Of a stretch of DNA of 49,944 nt, positions 1 through 6,631 are shown piece after piece. Origin of the DNA: a virus. Within the stretch, counting starts at the first letter, position 1, and every line of letters starts with the position of its first letter. Position numbers and translations under genes: made by a program. Below the pieces are notes generated by a model. The model saw only the letters and a list, made by a program, of their open reading frames with translations. It had not been told where the DNA came from and did not search any database. Location of the stretch: positions 1 through 49,944 of IMG/VR virus record IMGVR_UViG_3300024346_000104. One strand, given 5' to 3'.

Positions 1-36
1 AGGGATATACGGATATATAAAACGTCATATGAAACA

Positions 37-68
37 TTTGGAGGAGCGAGATCCCGTCCGTATATTTA
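37..68 (+). promoter_or_regulatory. Host-type promoter P1 (TTTG-N20-TATATTTA)
   Basis: TTTG at 37-40, a 20-base spacer and TATATTTA at 61-68 match the Bacteroidetes -33/-7 pattern. It drives the gene at 88. The upstream AAAACGTCATAT block and the GGAGGAGCGAGATCCC spacer recur in the copies at 4815 and 29562. Confidence 0.75.
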
Positions 69-87
69 CGTATAAGAAATTAAGGTT

Positions 88-636
88 ATGATGATTACAG
101 AGAGAGCAAAAAGAGGAAATTGGGGTAAAGAGGTTGAAATGTTCAAACAAGAATATTTCGTTGAGTACAACAACATCGCCCAAGCTAGTAGTGAATTAGC
201 TAAAAAAGAAACCAACGATTGTGTTGTTAAGGCATTTATGATTGCTTTAAATATTTCTTATGATCAAGCACATGCTTACATTAAGGATAAAATGAAGCGT
301 ATTGATTTAAAAGGTACTTACACATCAGCATATGCTAAGAATATTGTTAACACAACCAAAAATGGTAAAAAAATTACTTTTATTGGTACACATCCAAGCA
401 GAGCATTTATGAGTGATAGTATTGGTGGAACAAAAAAGATATTAGCAAATAAGCAGTATAAAAAACCAACCGGATATACATTAAAATCATTTATGGAAAA
501 TAACCCAGTTGGTAGTTTTGTATTGATCGTTCAAGGACATGCTGTTGCAATAGTGAATGGAGTGTTATTTGGAAACCATAGTGAGCGTTACGAAGGAATA
601 TATCGTTCAGTATGGTATGGTTTTGAAATGAAATAA
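88..636 (+). CDS. Papain/C39-like cysteine peptidase-fold protein (putative)
   Basis: 182 residues. The layout resembles a papain- or C39-like fold. A Cys opens a helix in NDCVVKAF (about residue 45), and a His begins a strand in GHAVAIVNG (about 151-159), followed by an Asn in LFGN. These could form a Cys-His-Asn triad, but the substrate is unknown and an inactive fold is possible. Similar short proteins occur in other T4-like phages. The start at 88 is chosen because it follows promoter P1 and the AAGGTTATG context shared by the other early genes. A second ATG follows directly. It probably forms a short unit with the 47-residue gene at 641. Confidence 0.6.
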   Translation: MMITERAKRGNWGKEVEMFKQEYFVEYNNIAQASSELAKKETNDCVVKAFMIALNISYDQAHAYIKDKMKRIDLKGTYTSAYAKNIVNTTKNGKKITFIGTHPSRAFMSDSIGGTKKILANKQYKKPTGYTLKSFMENNPVGSFVLIVQGHAVAIVNGVLFGNHSERYEGIYRSVWYGFEMK

Positions 637-640
637 AAAT

Positions 641-784
641 ATGAAAGTAGGAGATAAAGTAACTTGCACTACACATCCAGGAGAATGGACGTTGGTTTGG
701 TATAAAGAAGGAGATCACACGTGTTCTATTCAAAATGATAAGTATCGCTATATTGTTAAGGTTGCTACTTTAAAAATACTTTGA
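641..784 (+). CDS. Small protein of unknown function, 47 residues
   Basis: The ATG at 641 lies four bases after the stop of the preceding gene, and the frame runs to TGA at 782-784. The product begins MKVGDKVTC and alternates hydrophobic and charged residues (TLVWYKEG, YRYIVKVATLKIL). This is compatible with a small SH3/KOW-like beta barrel, as in many phage proteins starting MKVGDxV. The fold is inferred only from this pattern. A terminator hairpin follows at 798-822, so it is the last gene of the P1 unit. Confidence 0.6.
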   Translation: MKVGDKVTCTTHPGEWTLVWYKEGDHTCSIQNDKYRYIVKVATLKIL

Positions 785-797
785 AGAAAAATAAATA

Positions 798-822
798 AAG
801 GGTTGGCTGTGCCAGGCCCTTT
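798..822 (+). terminator. Hairpin terminator overlapping promoter P2
   Basis: AAGGG pairs with CCCTT, and the inner TTGGC pairs with GCCAG around a short loop, with one bulged G. A T-run follows at 820-823. It ends the 88-784 unit while lying between the -33 and -7 boxes of the next promoter. Confidence 0.6.
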
Positions 823-833
823 TCGTATATTGA
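802..833 (+). promoter_or_regulatory. Host-type promoter P2 (GTTG-N20-TATATTGA)
   Basis: GTTG at 802-805, a 20-base spacer and TATATTGA at 826-833. The sequence from the -7 box onward (about 824-854) is repeated almost exactly at 1177-1207 in P3. Confidence 0.65.
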
Positions 834-868
834 CGACATAGATAAAAAGATAAAGGTTATAAATAAAA

Positions 869-1153
869 ATGAATTTTTACATGACAAGAATAGAAGAATT
901 ATTAGAGCAAAGATCAGTATTAGTAGAAATGGCAGCCGTAATGTACGGAGAAATGTATGTTATCAATGAGAATTTTTGGAAATCCTCCATCGAACAAGAT
1001 ATGTTTAAGATTGAGGAAGAATTGATGGACTTAGGTCACGAGGAAGAAGGTATTACTCCCGAAATGGAAGAAGCCGCTTTGTTATTATTCCTTGAATTGA
1101 AATCAAATGGAACAATCCCAGATGAAGAAGAAGATGAAGACATTGCACAGTAA
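869..1153 (+). CDS. Acidic protein of unknown function, 94 residues
   Basis: Not recognised. The product is strongly acidic, with a helical body rich in Glu, Leu and Met (IEELLEQRSVLVEM, FKIEEELMDL) and a tail of consecutive Glu/Asp (DEEEDEDIAQ). A DNA-mimic or protein-binding role would fit the charge but is only a guess. It is a single-gene unit between P2 and P3. The AAAGGTT leader seen elsewhere is present, but it is followed by ATA rather than ATG, so the start used is the ATG ten bases further on. Confidence 0.65.
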   Translation: MNFYMTRIEELLEQRSVLVEMAAVMYGEMYVINENFWKSSIEQDMFKIEEELMDLGHEEEGITPEMEEAALLLFLELKSNGTIPDEEEDEDIAQ

Positions 1154-1154
1154 A

Positions 1155-1186
1155 TTTGGCTCCCCAGGATACTGTTCGTATATTGA
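1155..1186 (+). promoter_or_regulatory. Host-type promoter P3 (TTTG-N20-TATATTGA)
   Basis: TTTG at 1155-1158, a 20-base spacer and TATATTGA at 1179-1186. It lies directly after the stop of the acidic gene and drives the DUF932 gene at 1237. Confidence 0.7.
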
Positions 1187-1236
1187 CGACATAGATAAAA
1201 AGATAAATAATTAACTAAAAAACAAAAATCAAGGTT

Positions 1237-2052
1237 ATGCTAAATTTAAACAACACAGAATTCAAAACAAAAAGCGAAATTCGCCAACTAGCTAGTTCAA
1301 TTTTCACAACACAAGGTGCTCCGACCACCAGTGAAAAATACGCTCACATTTCAACCGAAAAGATCATTGATGATATGGAGTTGTTAGGTTGGGGAGTAGT
1401 TGATGCTAAACAAGTACGTGCTCGTAAAAGCGACACAATTGGTTACCAAAAACACTTAGTTGTTTTCCGTAACAATGATATCCAGATCACCGCAGAGGAT
1501 GGTGATGACGTTTTCCCACAAATCCTATTAACCAATTCCCATGATGGTAAAAATGCTTTTACCTTCACAGCCGGATTGTTCCGAATGGTTTGTGAAAATG
1601 GTTTGGTTATTTCCTCACGCGAGTTTGAACACATGAAAATCCGCCATTACGGTTATTCATTCGAAGAATTACAAGACACAATTAAATCCATAGTTGAAAA
1701 ATTACCTTTGACAGTTGAGTCATTAAACAAATTCCGCCAAGTAGAACTGAGCCAAGAACAGGCCCTCGACTTTGCTAAGAAAGCCATTGCCACTCGTTTC
1801 AACGAAGACGAGATCGACAATATCCAGATTGACCTCCAAGACCTATTAACACCAACTCGTAGAGAGGACCGTGGAAATGACTTATGGAGCGTATATAACG
1901 TGGTTCAAGAAAAACTGATTCACGGTATGTTCAATTACAAGTACGGTACTAAAACTCGTAAAGCACGTAAAATCAAGAATTTCAAACAAGATCTTGTTGT
2001 TAACGAGCGTTTGTATGATTTGGCTTTAGAGTTTATACCTGTTGCTGCTTAA
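1237..2052 (+). CDS. DUF932-family phage/plasmid protein, copy 1
   Basis: 271 residues. The core motifs are typical of the DUF932 family found on phages and plasmids: LVVFRNNDI, then LLTNSHDGKNAF, then AGLFRMVCENGLVISS (about residues 74-128), with a helical C-terminal half. The biochemical role of the family is not established. A paralogue lies at 4036-4797, and the two align through the centre (LFRMVCENGLV versus AYRMVCSNGAI) and in the C-terminal helices. This copy uses more C- and G-ending codons than its neighbours. It has its own promoter (P3) and terminator (2071-2097). Confidence 0.8.
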   Translation: MLNLNNTEFKTKSEIRQLASSIFTTQGAPTTSEKYAHISTEKIIDDMELLGWGVVDAKQVRARKSDTIGYQKHLVVFRNNDIQITAEDGDDVFPQILLTNSHDGKNAFTFTAGLFRMVCENGLVISSREFEHMKIRHYGYSFEELQDTIKSIVEKLPLTVESLNKFRQVELSQEQALDFAKKAIATRFNEDEIDNIQIDLQDLLTPTRREDRGNDLWSVYNVVQEKLIHGMFNYKYGTKTRKARKIKNFKQDLVVNERLYDLALEFIPVAA

Positions 2053-2070
2053 TTGAATGAGATTTGATTG

Positions 2071-2097
2071 GTGCCTCACGCAAGTGGGGCACTTTTA
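2071..2097 (+). terminator. Rho-independent terminator after DUF932 copy 1
   Basis: GTGCCTCA (2071-2078) pairs with TGGGGCAC (2085-2092) around CGCAAG, with one G-U pair, followed by TTTT. I see no gene or strong signal in 2098-2209. Confidence 0.75.
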
Positions 2098-2209
2098 TCA
2101 TCGTATATACGGATATTTGTATGTGGTGTGGTAATAAAAGGTTTGCGCGCTGACTTTAGCGTGAATTTATTACGTTGATTATTTGGAATCATTCCGGATG
2201 ACGAAGATA

Positions 2210-2241
2210 TTTGGAGGAGCGAGAGATTCTTCATATATTTA
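2210..2241 (+). promoter_or_regulatory. Host-type promoter P4 (TTTG-N20-TATATTTA)
   Basis: TTTG at 2210-2213, a 20-base spacer and TATATTTA at 2234-2241. The spacer begins GGAGGAGCGAGA like P1, and the leader ends AAAGGTTATG. Confidence 0.75.
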
Positions 2242-2267
2242 CCGTATAAGATTTGAAAATAAAGGTT

Positions 2268-2420
2268 ATGAAAACAGTTACAACACCAATTAAAGTAGGT
2301 AGCACATCAGGAATGATATCACTTATTAAAATGTTTCAATGCGACATTAAAGATGAAGATATATTGAAAATGAGTAAGGATGAGTTATATGACTTATATA
2401 TTAAGTTAAGAATGAAGTAA
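2268..2420 (+). CDS. Small protein of unknown function, 50 residues
   Basis: ATG at 2268 in the AAAGGTTATG context, 27 bases after the -7 box of P4, with its stop at 2418-2420. The product has a short beta-like start (MKTVTTPIKVGSTSG), then a helical region MISLIKMFQCDIKDEDILKM, and a Lys-rich end. No family is recognised. Its placement between two promoters (P4 and P5) and the conserved start context are the main evidence that it is real. Confidence 0.6.
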   Translation: MKTVTTPIKVGSTSGMISLIKMFQCDIKDEDILKMSKDELYDLYIKLRMK

Positions 2421-2437
2421 AAATTTCTGCAAAGAGA

Positions 2438-2469
2438 TTTGGAGAAGCGAGATCCCGTTCGTATATTCA
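2438..2469 (+). promoter_or_regulatory. Host-type promoter P5 (TTTG-N20-TATATTCA)
   Basis: TTTG at 2438-2441, a 20-base spacer beginning GAGAAGCGAGATCCC, and TATATTCA at 2462-2469. It drives the ATPase gene at 2509. Confidence 0.72.
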
Positions 2470-2508
2470 TGAGGTAAGATAAAATAAAAACAAATAAAAA
2501 TTAAGGTT

Positions 2509-3300
2509 ATGCAAAACACAGTAAAAAGAGGTCGTCCAACAAAACAAAAATTAGTAGTTGAATTCGATTCAAGTTCAGTAAAATTATTTCGTGGTAGCGA
2601 ATTAAGTTTTAGTGATGAGTTATTTAAACCTATGACTACAGGTACTGAGCTTGATGTTATATTCTCAACTGAAGGAGGTTTAATGCCTGGTACTAACATG
2701 ATGTTAGCAGGAGGGCCTGGTTCAGGTAAATCTACAATTGTACTTGATGTATTATCTAAATTAACTCAACAAGGTTTAAAAGTGTTGTTTGTTAGTGGAG
2801 AAATGGATGAGATTGCTCATTACAAGTATTGCAAACGTATGCCTAATTTTAATTGCGTTCAAACATTGTTCCTAAAAAATTATTCGGAAAATGTTCAAGA
2901 AACGTTAGAGCATGTTTTTAACGAAGGTTATGATGTAATTGCTATCGATTCAATTGCTGAAGTACTTGAAATGTATAAAGATGCTTACCGTACAACTGAA
3001 AGCGCTGCTGAGTTTTGGTTTTTGAATTTACAAGATAAGCATAAAAAAGGAGGTAACTCTAAAAATTACTACACTACATTTATCAACATTCAACAAATGA
3101 CTAAAGCAGGAGATTTTGCTGGTTCAAATCGTTTGAAACATATGGTTGATGCGTTTTGTAATGTAGAGCGTTCAAAAGATGGTTTAGAGCGTTCATTGTT
3201 TTTTAGCAAAAACAGAGATTGCGATAAAGATTTCAAAGTATTCTTTTCAATATTCAACGGAGGTGTACATTACGCTTACGAGTTAGAAAAACAAGATTAA
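2509..3300 (+). CDS. RecA/RadA-like P-loop ATPase
   Basis: 263 residues. A Walker A loop GGPGSGKST lies at about 68-76, and a Walker B strand YDVIAIDSIAE at about 142-152. A later segment, TTFINIQQMTKAGDFAGS, resembles the RadA/Sms and KaiC branch of RecA-like ATPases. It lacks the N-terminal zinc finger and C-terminal Lon-like domain of bacterial RadA, so it is a minimal core. A role in recombination, or in handling replication intermediates, is likely from the family, but the DNA activity is inferred. The next gene (SprT-like protease) follows after 26 bases and probably shares the transcript from P5. Confidence 0.75.
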   Translation: MQNTVKRGRPTKQKLVVEFDSSSVKLFRGSELSFSDELFKPMTTGTELDVIFSTEGGLMPGTNMMLAGGPGSGKSTIVLDVLSKLTQQGLKVLFVSGEMDEIAHYKYCKRMPNFNCVQTLFLKNYSENVQETLEHVFNEGYDVIAIDSIAEVLEMYKDAYRTTESAAEFWFLNLQDKHKKGGNSKNYYTTFINIQQMTKAGDFAGSNRLKHMVDAFCNVERSKDGLERSLFFSKNRDCDKDFKVFFSIFNGGVHYAYELEKQD

Positions 3301-3326
3301 TTAGTAATCAATTAAATCTATAATAT

Positions 3327-3860
3327 ATGAGTCTATTATTAGAACAAATGAATCAAAAAATATCAAATAATTTAGAACTTCCTAAATTAAAAATTACATA
3401 TAAGGTATCTGAAAAAGCAAAATCTAAATTTGGCCATTGTCGTTATATAGCACCAGGTCATTATTTAATAAATTTATCCTCTTTTATATTAGATACTGAG
3501 TTGGAGAAAGATACTATTTGTCATGAACTTTGTCATGCTTATGATCATCATTATTTTAAATCATTACCACAGAATAATGATCCTGCTCCTCATGGAATTG
3601 CTTGGAAAATGTTAATGGAAAAAGTTTTTGGTTATGTTGATGTAAAAGCTCAAGGTATTCACCAATCAAATTCTAAATCAAATACTTTGTTAGAAGTAGG
3701 GGAGGGAATGTTTGATCTTTATATTGAAGGGAATAAAAAAGCTATGTTTAAAGTATTAAATAATATGGTTGATATAAGAACTCCTCAAAATAAATTTTTT
3801 GATAATATTTTAGAGGAAGAAAAATATATGACTATGTTTATTAATCTTTATCAAAAATAA
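3327..3860 (+). CDS. SprT-like zinc metalloprotease
   Basis: 177 residues. The zinc-binding HExxH motif appears in CHELCHAYDHH (about residues 65-75), preceded by the FGHCRYI...INLS strand pattern typical of SprT/Spartan proteins. A further His in PHGIAWKMLM is placed like the third zinc ligand of that family. SprT-type proteases cleave proteins crosslinked to DNA in cellular organisms, so a DNA-repair role next to the RadA-like ATPase is plausible. The C-terminal 60 residues are not recognised. Codons are strongly A/T-ending. Confidence 0.78.
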   Translation: MSLLLEQMNQKISNNLELPKLKITYKVSEKAKSKFGHCRYIAPGHYLINLSSFILDTELEKDTICHELCHAYDHHYFKSLPQNNDPAPHGIAWKMLMEKVFGYVDVKAQGIHQSNSKSNTLLEVGEGMFDLYIEGNKKAMFKVLNNMVDIRTPQNKFFDNILEEEKYMTMFINLYQK

Positions 3861-3861
3861 A

Positions 3862-3893
3862 TTTGGAAAAGTAAAATAAATTTCGTATATTCA
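3862..3893 (+). promoter_or_regulatory. Host-type promoter P6 (TTTG-N20-TATATTCA)
   Basis: TTTG at 3862-3865, a 20-base AT-rich spacer without a hairpin, and TATATTCA at 3886-3893, just after the protease stop codon. Confidence 0.7.
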
Positions 3894-3912
3894 CACTATA
3901 AAAATAAAAGTT

Positions 3913-4032
3913 ATGAGCTGTTCAGGAGGAAAATCAACAAAAAAAGGTAGCTATAATAAAGCTAACAATTTAAAACAACCAACATCGTATACAATCGATA
4001 AAAATGGAAACGTTAAACCAATATATAAATAA
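3913..4032 (+). CDS. Small basic protein of unknown function, 39 residues
   Basis: ATG at 3913 in an AAAAGTTATG context, 19 bases after the -7 box of P6, ending at TAA 4030-4032 just before the DUF932 gene. The product begins MSCSGGKSTKKGSYNK, is rich in Lys, Asn, Ser and Gly, and ends KNGNVKPIYK. It looks disordered and cationic. Nothing identifies a function. Confidence 0.5.
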   Translation: MSCSGGKSTKKGSYNKANNLKQPTSYTIDKNGNVKPIYK

Positions 4033-4035
4033 AAT

Positions 4036-4797
4036 ATGCAATACAAATTTATTCCCGTAAACAATAATTTAGATAAAGCTATTGCTTTTGCTAATACGCT
4101 TGATCCTAACTACATTAAAAATGTACAACGTATCAAACAAAAAGAATTTTATATTCCTACTATTGATGTAGTACAAAAACTACAAAAAGAAGGATGGATG
4201 ATTAATGGTGTTGATGAGCAACGTAATAAAAAAAGTCGTAAAATTACAAACAACTACATTCAAATGACGCATCCTGATTTTGCTGTTAAAAATAAGCAAG
4301 GGAAAGATGAAGCATATTCTTCAATTACTATTGCAAATAGTTGTTCAGGTAAAGAACCACTCCAAATGGGTTTAGGAGCATATCGAATGGTATGTTCTAA
4401 CGGAGCAATTAGGTTTGATGAACATGCTGAAAATGAAAACATTAATCATACAGAAATTAACTATAGAGATTTGGATCGTTTTGTTCATAGCATGAATGAT
4501 AAAGCTCAAAACCTTATTGCTGAGCTTAACACATGGAAACAACAAAATATGACTGTTGAACAAATGCGAAATCTCGCATATAACGCAGCGAAATTGCGTT
4601 TCGACGAGAGCGATGAAAACTTCAATCCAATCGATTTACTGCGCGTAAATCGCGTAGAAGACGCAGATAACGACGTGTGGACGGTATTTAATCGTATTCA
4701 AGAAAACTTAACTCATGATGTTAAAGATAAGAAAGCTGATATTTGGTTAAATCAACAATTGTTTGATTTAGCAGGTAGAGAGTTAGCTTATGCATAA
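4036..4797 (+). CDS. DUF932-family phage/plasmid protein, copy 2
   Basis: 253 residues, a paralogue of the gene at 1237. Shared landmarks are the IANSCSGKEPL strand-turn, AYRMVCSNGAI (about residues 115-125) and the C-terminal stretch RVNRVEDADNDVWTVFN, which matches TPTRREDRGNDLWSVYN in copy 1. The function of the family is unknown. The gene starts three bases after the 39-residue gene and shares promoter P6. A patch at 4561-4690 is visibly richer in CG-containing codons than the rest of the gene, which may mark recombination or selection on the codons. Confidence 0.78.
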   Translation: MQYKFIPVNNNLDKAIAFANTLDPNYIKNVQRIKQKEFYIPTIDVVQKLQKEGWMINGVDEQRNKKSRKITNNYIQMTHPDFAVKNKQGKDEAYSSITIANSCSGKEPLQMGLGAYRMVCSNGAIRFDEHAENENINHTEINYRDLDRFVHSMNDKAQNLIAELNTWKQQNMTVEQMRNLAYNAAKLRFDESDENFNPIDLLRVNRVEDADNDVWTVFNRIQENLTHDVKDKKADIWLNQQLFDLAGRELAYA

Positions 4798-4814
4798 AAA
4801 CGTCATATGAAATA

Positions 4815-4846
4815 TTTGGAGGGGCGAAAGCCCCTTCGTATATTTA
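4815..4846 (+). promoter_or_regulatory. Host-type promoter P7 with GGGGCGAAAGCCCC hairpin in its spacer
   Basis: TTTG at 4815-4818 and TATATTTA at 4839-4846 flank a 20-base spacer. The spacer contains a perfect GGGGC-GAAA-GCCCC hairpin (4821-4834), a GNRA tetraloop followed by TTCG. The same hairpin recurs at 29568-29581. It may terminate the upstream transcript. Confidence 0.78.
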
Positions 4847-4872
4847 CCGTATAAGATTTAAAAATAAAGGTT

Positions 4873-5103
4873 ATGTATAACGAATTCATTTATCAAGAAG
4901 AGCAAGAGTACAATAAGTATCAGGAGCTAATCAACACCAAAGAGATTTTAACTCAAGAAGAATATGAGTTTTGTGTTCAATGGGATGCTAAGGAAGCTTG
5001 GAGTTATTTACACAATGTTGGTAATGGACGTTGGTTAAATACCAATGTTTACTCAGAACGTGAACACGATGAGCGTCAATTAAGAATGGAACAAGGAATT
5101 TAA
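4873..5103 (+). CDS. Acidic protein of unknown function, 76 residues
   Basis: The start is in the AAAGGTTATG context below P7. The product is rich in Glu, Gln, Tyr and Trp (YQEEQEYNKYQEL, FCVQWDAKEAWSYLHNVGNG) and ends EHDERQLRMEQGI. It reads as mainly helical. No family is recognised. It is the first gene of a short unit with the 71-residue gene at 5106, which begins two bases after its stop. Confidence 0.6.
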   Translation: MYNEFIYQEEQEYNKYQELINTKEILTQEEYEFCVQWDAKEAWSYLHNVGNGRWLNTNVYSEREHDERQLRMEQGI

Positions 5104-5105
5104 TT

Positions 5106-5321
5106 ATGATAAAATTAAAAACTATGAATAATTTCAAACAAACTCTTTTAGATGCTCTTGAAGACAACCGTCTTGAATTGCTAATGCCTACACGTGATTA
5201 CGATGAAATTGAAATTACGTATATGAAAGGTTATCAACAAGCATTAGAAGATATGCTTGAAGATTATAATGATGATCTTTTAGAAGAAATTCAAAATGCG
5301 TTATCGTTTTCATTAAATTAA
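5106..5321 (+). CDS. Acidic helical protein of unknown function, 71 residues
   Basis: Not recognised. Apart from a basic start, the protein is acidic and helical (LLDALEDNRLELLM, ALEDMLEDYNDDLLEEIQNAL). The first ATG at 5106 is used because it sits two bases after the previous stop; an in-frame ATG at 5127 (MNNFKQTLL) is an alternative. The following gene has its own leaderless-type promoter. Confidence 0.55.
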   Translation: MIKLKTMNNFKQTLLDALEDNRLELLMPTRDYDEIEITYMKGYQQALEDMLEDYNDDLLEEIQNALSFSLN

Positions 5322-5353
5322 TTAGGAAATACAAAATTTATATATTATATTTA
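5322..5353 (+). promoter_or_regulatory. Promoter P8, apparently leaderless (TTAG-N20-TATATTTA-CGTT-ATG)
   Basis: TTAG at 5322-5325, a 20-base spacer and TATATTTA at 5346-5353, followed after only four bases by the ATG at 5358. With normal -7 to start spacing, transcription would begin at or next to the ATG. The same layout recurs at P9 (6825-6856). Confidence 0.6.
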
Positions 5354-5357
5354 CGTT

Positions 5358-5573
5358 ATGGAAGATTTTATTTCACAAGATGAATTTCAATTAGAATTCA
5401 AAGCAATGGATGAAGCTCTTATTAATATAGAGTGTGATGAAATTTTATCACGTTCTGGTTCTTATGGACTTCAATTAGAGGTAATTTGGGCTGCTTTTAA
5501 ACATAAGGAACAATTTAAAGATGCTTCATTACTTGAATGCCTTCAGGTTGGAGCTAATGAATGGGATTTATAA
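5358..5573 (+). CDS. Acidic protein of unknown function, 71 residues
   Basis: Not recognised. The product is acidic and probably helical (MEDFISQDEFQLEFKAMDEAL) with a hydrophobic middle (YGLQLEVIWAAFKHK). It probably comes from a leaderless message, because the ATG lies four bases after the -7 box of P8. It ends five bases before the tRNA-Leu gene, so the promoter could also drive the tRNA. Confidence 0.55.
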   Translation: MEDFISQDEFQLEFKAMDEALINIECDEILSRSGSYGLQLEVIWAAFKHKEQFKDASLLECLQVGANEWDL

Positions 5574-5578
5574 AAAAT

Positions 5579-5661
5579 GCCTTGGTGTTGAAATTGGTAA
5601 ACAAGACGGTCTTAAACACCGTTGAGCTTAGCTCTTGTGGGTTCAAGTCCCACCTAAGGTA
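5579..5661 (+). tRNA. tRNA-Leu (anticodon TAA)
   Basis: The acceptor GCCTTGG pairs with CTAAGGT. The anticodon stem ACGGT/ACCGT encloses the loop CTTAAAC (anticodon TAA). There is a long class II variable arm, then the T-arm GTGGG-TTCAAGT-CCCAC. The CCA end is not encoded. It reads UUA, a common codon in this genome. Confidence 0.9.
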
Positions 5662-5700
5662 CTAATAGATACGATAATTTTAATTTTTATCGATTCTACC

Positions 5701-5710
5701 ATATTTATAA
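5701..5710 (+). promoter_or_regulatory. ATATTTATAA motif (candidate late promoter)
   Basis: Exact motif in the gap before the HNH gene; the ATG at 5713 is only two bases downstream. Confidence 0.4.
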
Positions 5711-5712
5711 AT

Positions 5713-6210
5713 ATGAAAACAAATAGTTGGAAAAAATTAGGTATTAAACCTTCTAATATTCCTAAAACAACGTTCATTGAAATAACTCAAAAAAGTAACT
5801 CTATGGCTCAAGCATGTGCAGAATTAGGGTTACATTTTGGTACATTTAAAAAATATGCTTTAAAATATGAATGTTATGATCCAAATAAAGGAAAAATTTG
5901 GATTAAACAATCATCTCCATTTCAAAAAGGTGTTAAATCTCAAAGAACTATTTCTTTAGATGATATTATATATAATAATTTATATCCACAATATCCTACA
6001 GGAATGGTAAAAAAAAGAATACTAAAAGATGGATTAAAAGAATATAAATGTGAGAAATGTGGTTTAACAGAATGGAATAGATTACCTATATCTTTAGAAT
6101 TAAACCATATTGATGGTAATAGACATAATCATCATATTTCTAATTTAGAAATAATATGTCCTAACTGTCACGCTCAAACAGATACTTATAGAGGAAAAAA
6201 TAAAAATTAA
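5713..6210 (+). CDS. HNH endonuclease, probable homing nuclease
   Basis: 165 residues from the ATG at 5713; longer readings run back into the tRNA-Leu and are rejected. The C-terminal third is an HNH domain with two zinc knuckles, CEKCGL (about 112) and CPNCHAQ, around the catalytic segment LELNHIDGNRHNHH (about 128-141). The N-terminal part has a helix-turn-helix-like segment (SMAQACAELGLHFGTFKKYALK) that may read DNA. Freestanding HNH genes inserted in phage tRNA clusters are usually homing endonucleases that spread their own locus. This one sits between tRNA-Leu and the rest of the cluster. Confidence 0.85.
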   Translation: MKTNSWKKLGIKPSNIPKTTFIEITQKSNSMAQACAELGLHFGTFKKYALKYECYDPNKGKIWIKQSSPFQKGVKSQRTISLDDIIYNNLYPQYPTGMVKKRILKDGLKEYKCEKCGLTEWNRLPISLELNHIDGNRHNHHISNLEIICPNCHAQTDTYRGKNKN

Positions 6211-6217
6211 AAATTAT

Positions 6218-6227
6218 ATATTTATAT
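6218..6227 (+). promoter_or_regulatory. ATATTTATAT motif (degenerate candidate late promoter)
   Basis: One mismatch to ATATTTATAA; the lipoprotein ATG at 6231 is three bases downstream. Confidence 0.3.
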
Positions 6228-6230
6228 CAA

Positions 6231-6383
6231 ATGAAAAAAGTATTATTCATCGCTGCATTAGTTACTTTAGCATCTTGCTCAAGTGAAACTAAAACCGTTA
6301 GTCAAGATACCTTGACTCAAGACACTACCGTGTCTGATTCTACTACTTGTAAAGATTCAGTTTGCGCTGATTCAACCAAGTAA
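6231..6383 (+). CDS. Small secreted lipoprotein, 50 residues
   Basis: The signal peptide MKKVLFIAALVTLASC ends in a lipobox (LASC), so Cys16 would be lipid-modified after cleavage by signal peptidase II. The remaining 35 residues are Ser/Thr/Asp-rich and disordered, with two further Cys (TTCKDSVC) that could form a disulphide. Small phage lipoproteins often block superinfection or help lysis. Either is possible, and the sequence does not decide between them. The gene lies inside the tRNA cluster, ten bases before tRNA-Thr. Confidence 0.72.
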   Translation: MKKVLFIAALVTLASCSSETKTVSQDTLTQDTTVSDSTTCKDSVCADSTK

Positions 6384-6392
6384 TCAAAAAGT

Positions 6393-6465
6393 GCCCCCTT
6401 AGCTCAGTTGGTAGAGCTTCTGATTTGTAATCAGATGGTCGGCGGTTCAAGTCCGTCAGGTGGCT
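6393..6465 (+). tRNA. tRNA-Thr (anticodon TGT)
   Basis: Acceptor GCCCCCT with AGGTGGC (one mismatch), D-arm GCTC-AGTTGGTA-GAGC, anticodon loop TTTGTAA, T-arm GGCGG-TTCAAGT-CCGTC. CCA is not encoded. Confidence 0.9.
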
Positions 6466-6470
6466 CAAAT

Positions 6471-6541
6471 GGCGAGTTGGTGTAATGGTAACATATTGGG
6501 CTCATAACCCAGAGTTCTAGGTTCGAGTCCTAGGTTCGCAA
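6471..6541 (+). tRNA. tRNA-Met (anticodon CAT)
   Basis: Cloverleaf with anticodon loop CTCATAA and T-arm CTAGG-TTCGAGT-CCTAG. The acceptor end GGCGAGT/GTTCGCA has wobble pairs and a G-A mismatch at the first pair. An unpaired 1-72 position is a feature of initiator tRNAs, but elongator Met or a lysidine-type Ile tRNA cannot be excluded. Confidence 0.85.
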
Positions 6542-6546
6542 CTATT

Positions 6547-6631
6547 GGAAGATTGGCAGAGTGGTCGATCGCGGCAGTCTTGAAAACTGTTGTACTGCAA
6601 GGTACCGTAGGTTCGAATCCTACATCTTCCG
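6547..6631 (+). tRNA. tRNA-Ser (anticodon TGA)
   Basis: Acceptor GGAAGAT/ATCTTCC with G discriminator, anticodon loop TTGAAAA, a long class II variable arm, and T-arm GTAGG-TTCGAAT-CCTAC. 85 bases without CCA. Confidence 0.92.

Noticed and set aside
491-733. Minus-strand open frame opposite the first genes, and similar ones across the window (e.g. 30686-31036, 43134-43550)
   Set aside because: They lie antisense to well-supported genes, have odd composition (Cys/Phe/Ile-rich) and no start context or promoter; they are shadows.
2098-2209. Very short open frame near 2120 (MWCGNKRFAR)
   Set aside because: Ten codons without promoter or start context.
4024-4031. TATAAATA as a late promoter before DUF932 copy 2
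   Set aside because: It is formed by the end codons of the 39-residue gene; that region already has host-type promoter P6.
5635-5712. Longer start for the HNH gene
   Set aside because: It runs into the T-arm of tRNA-Leu.
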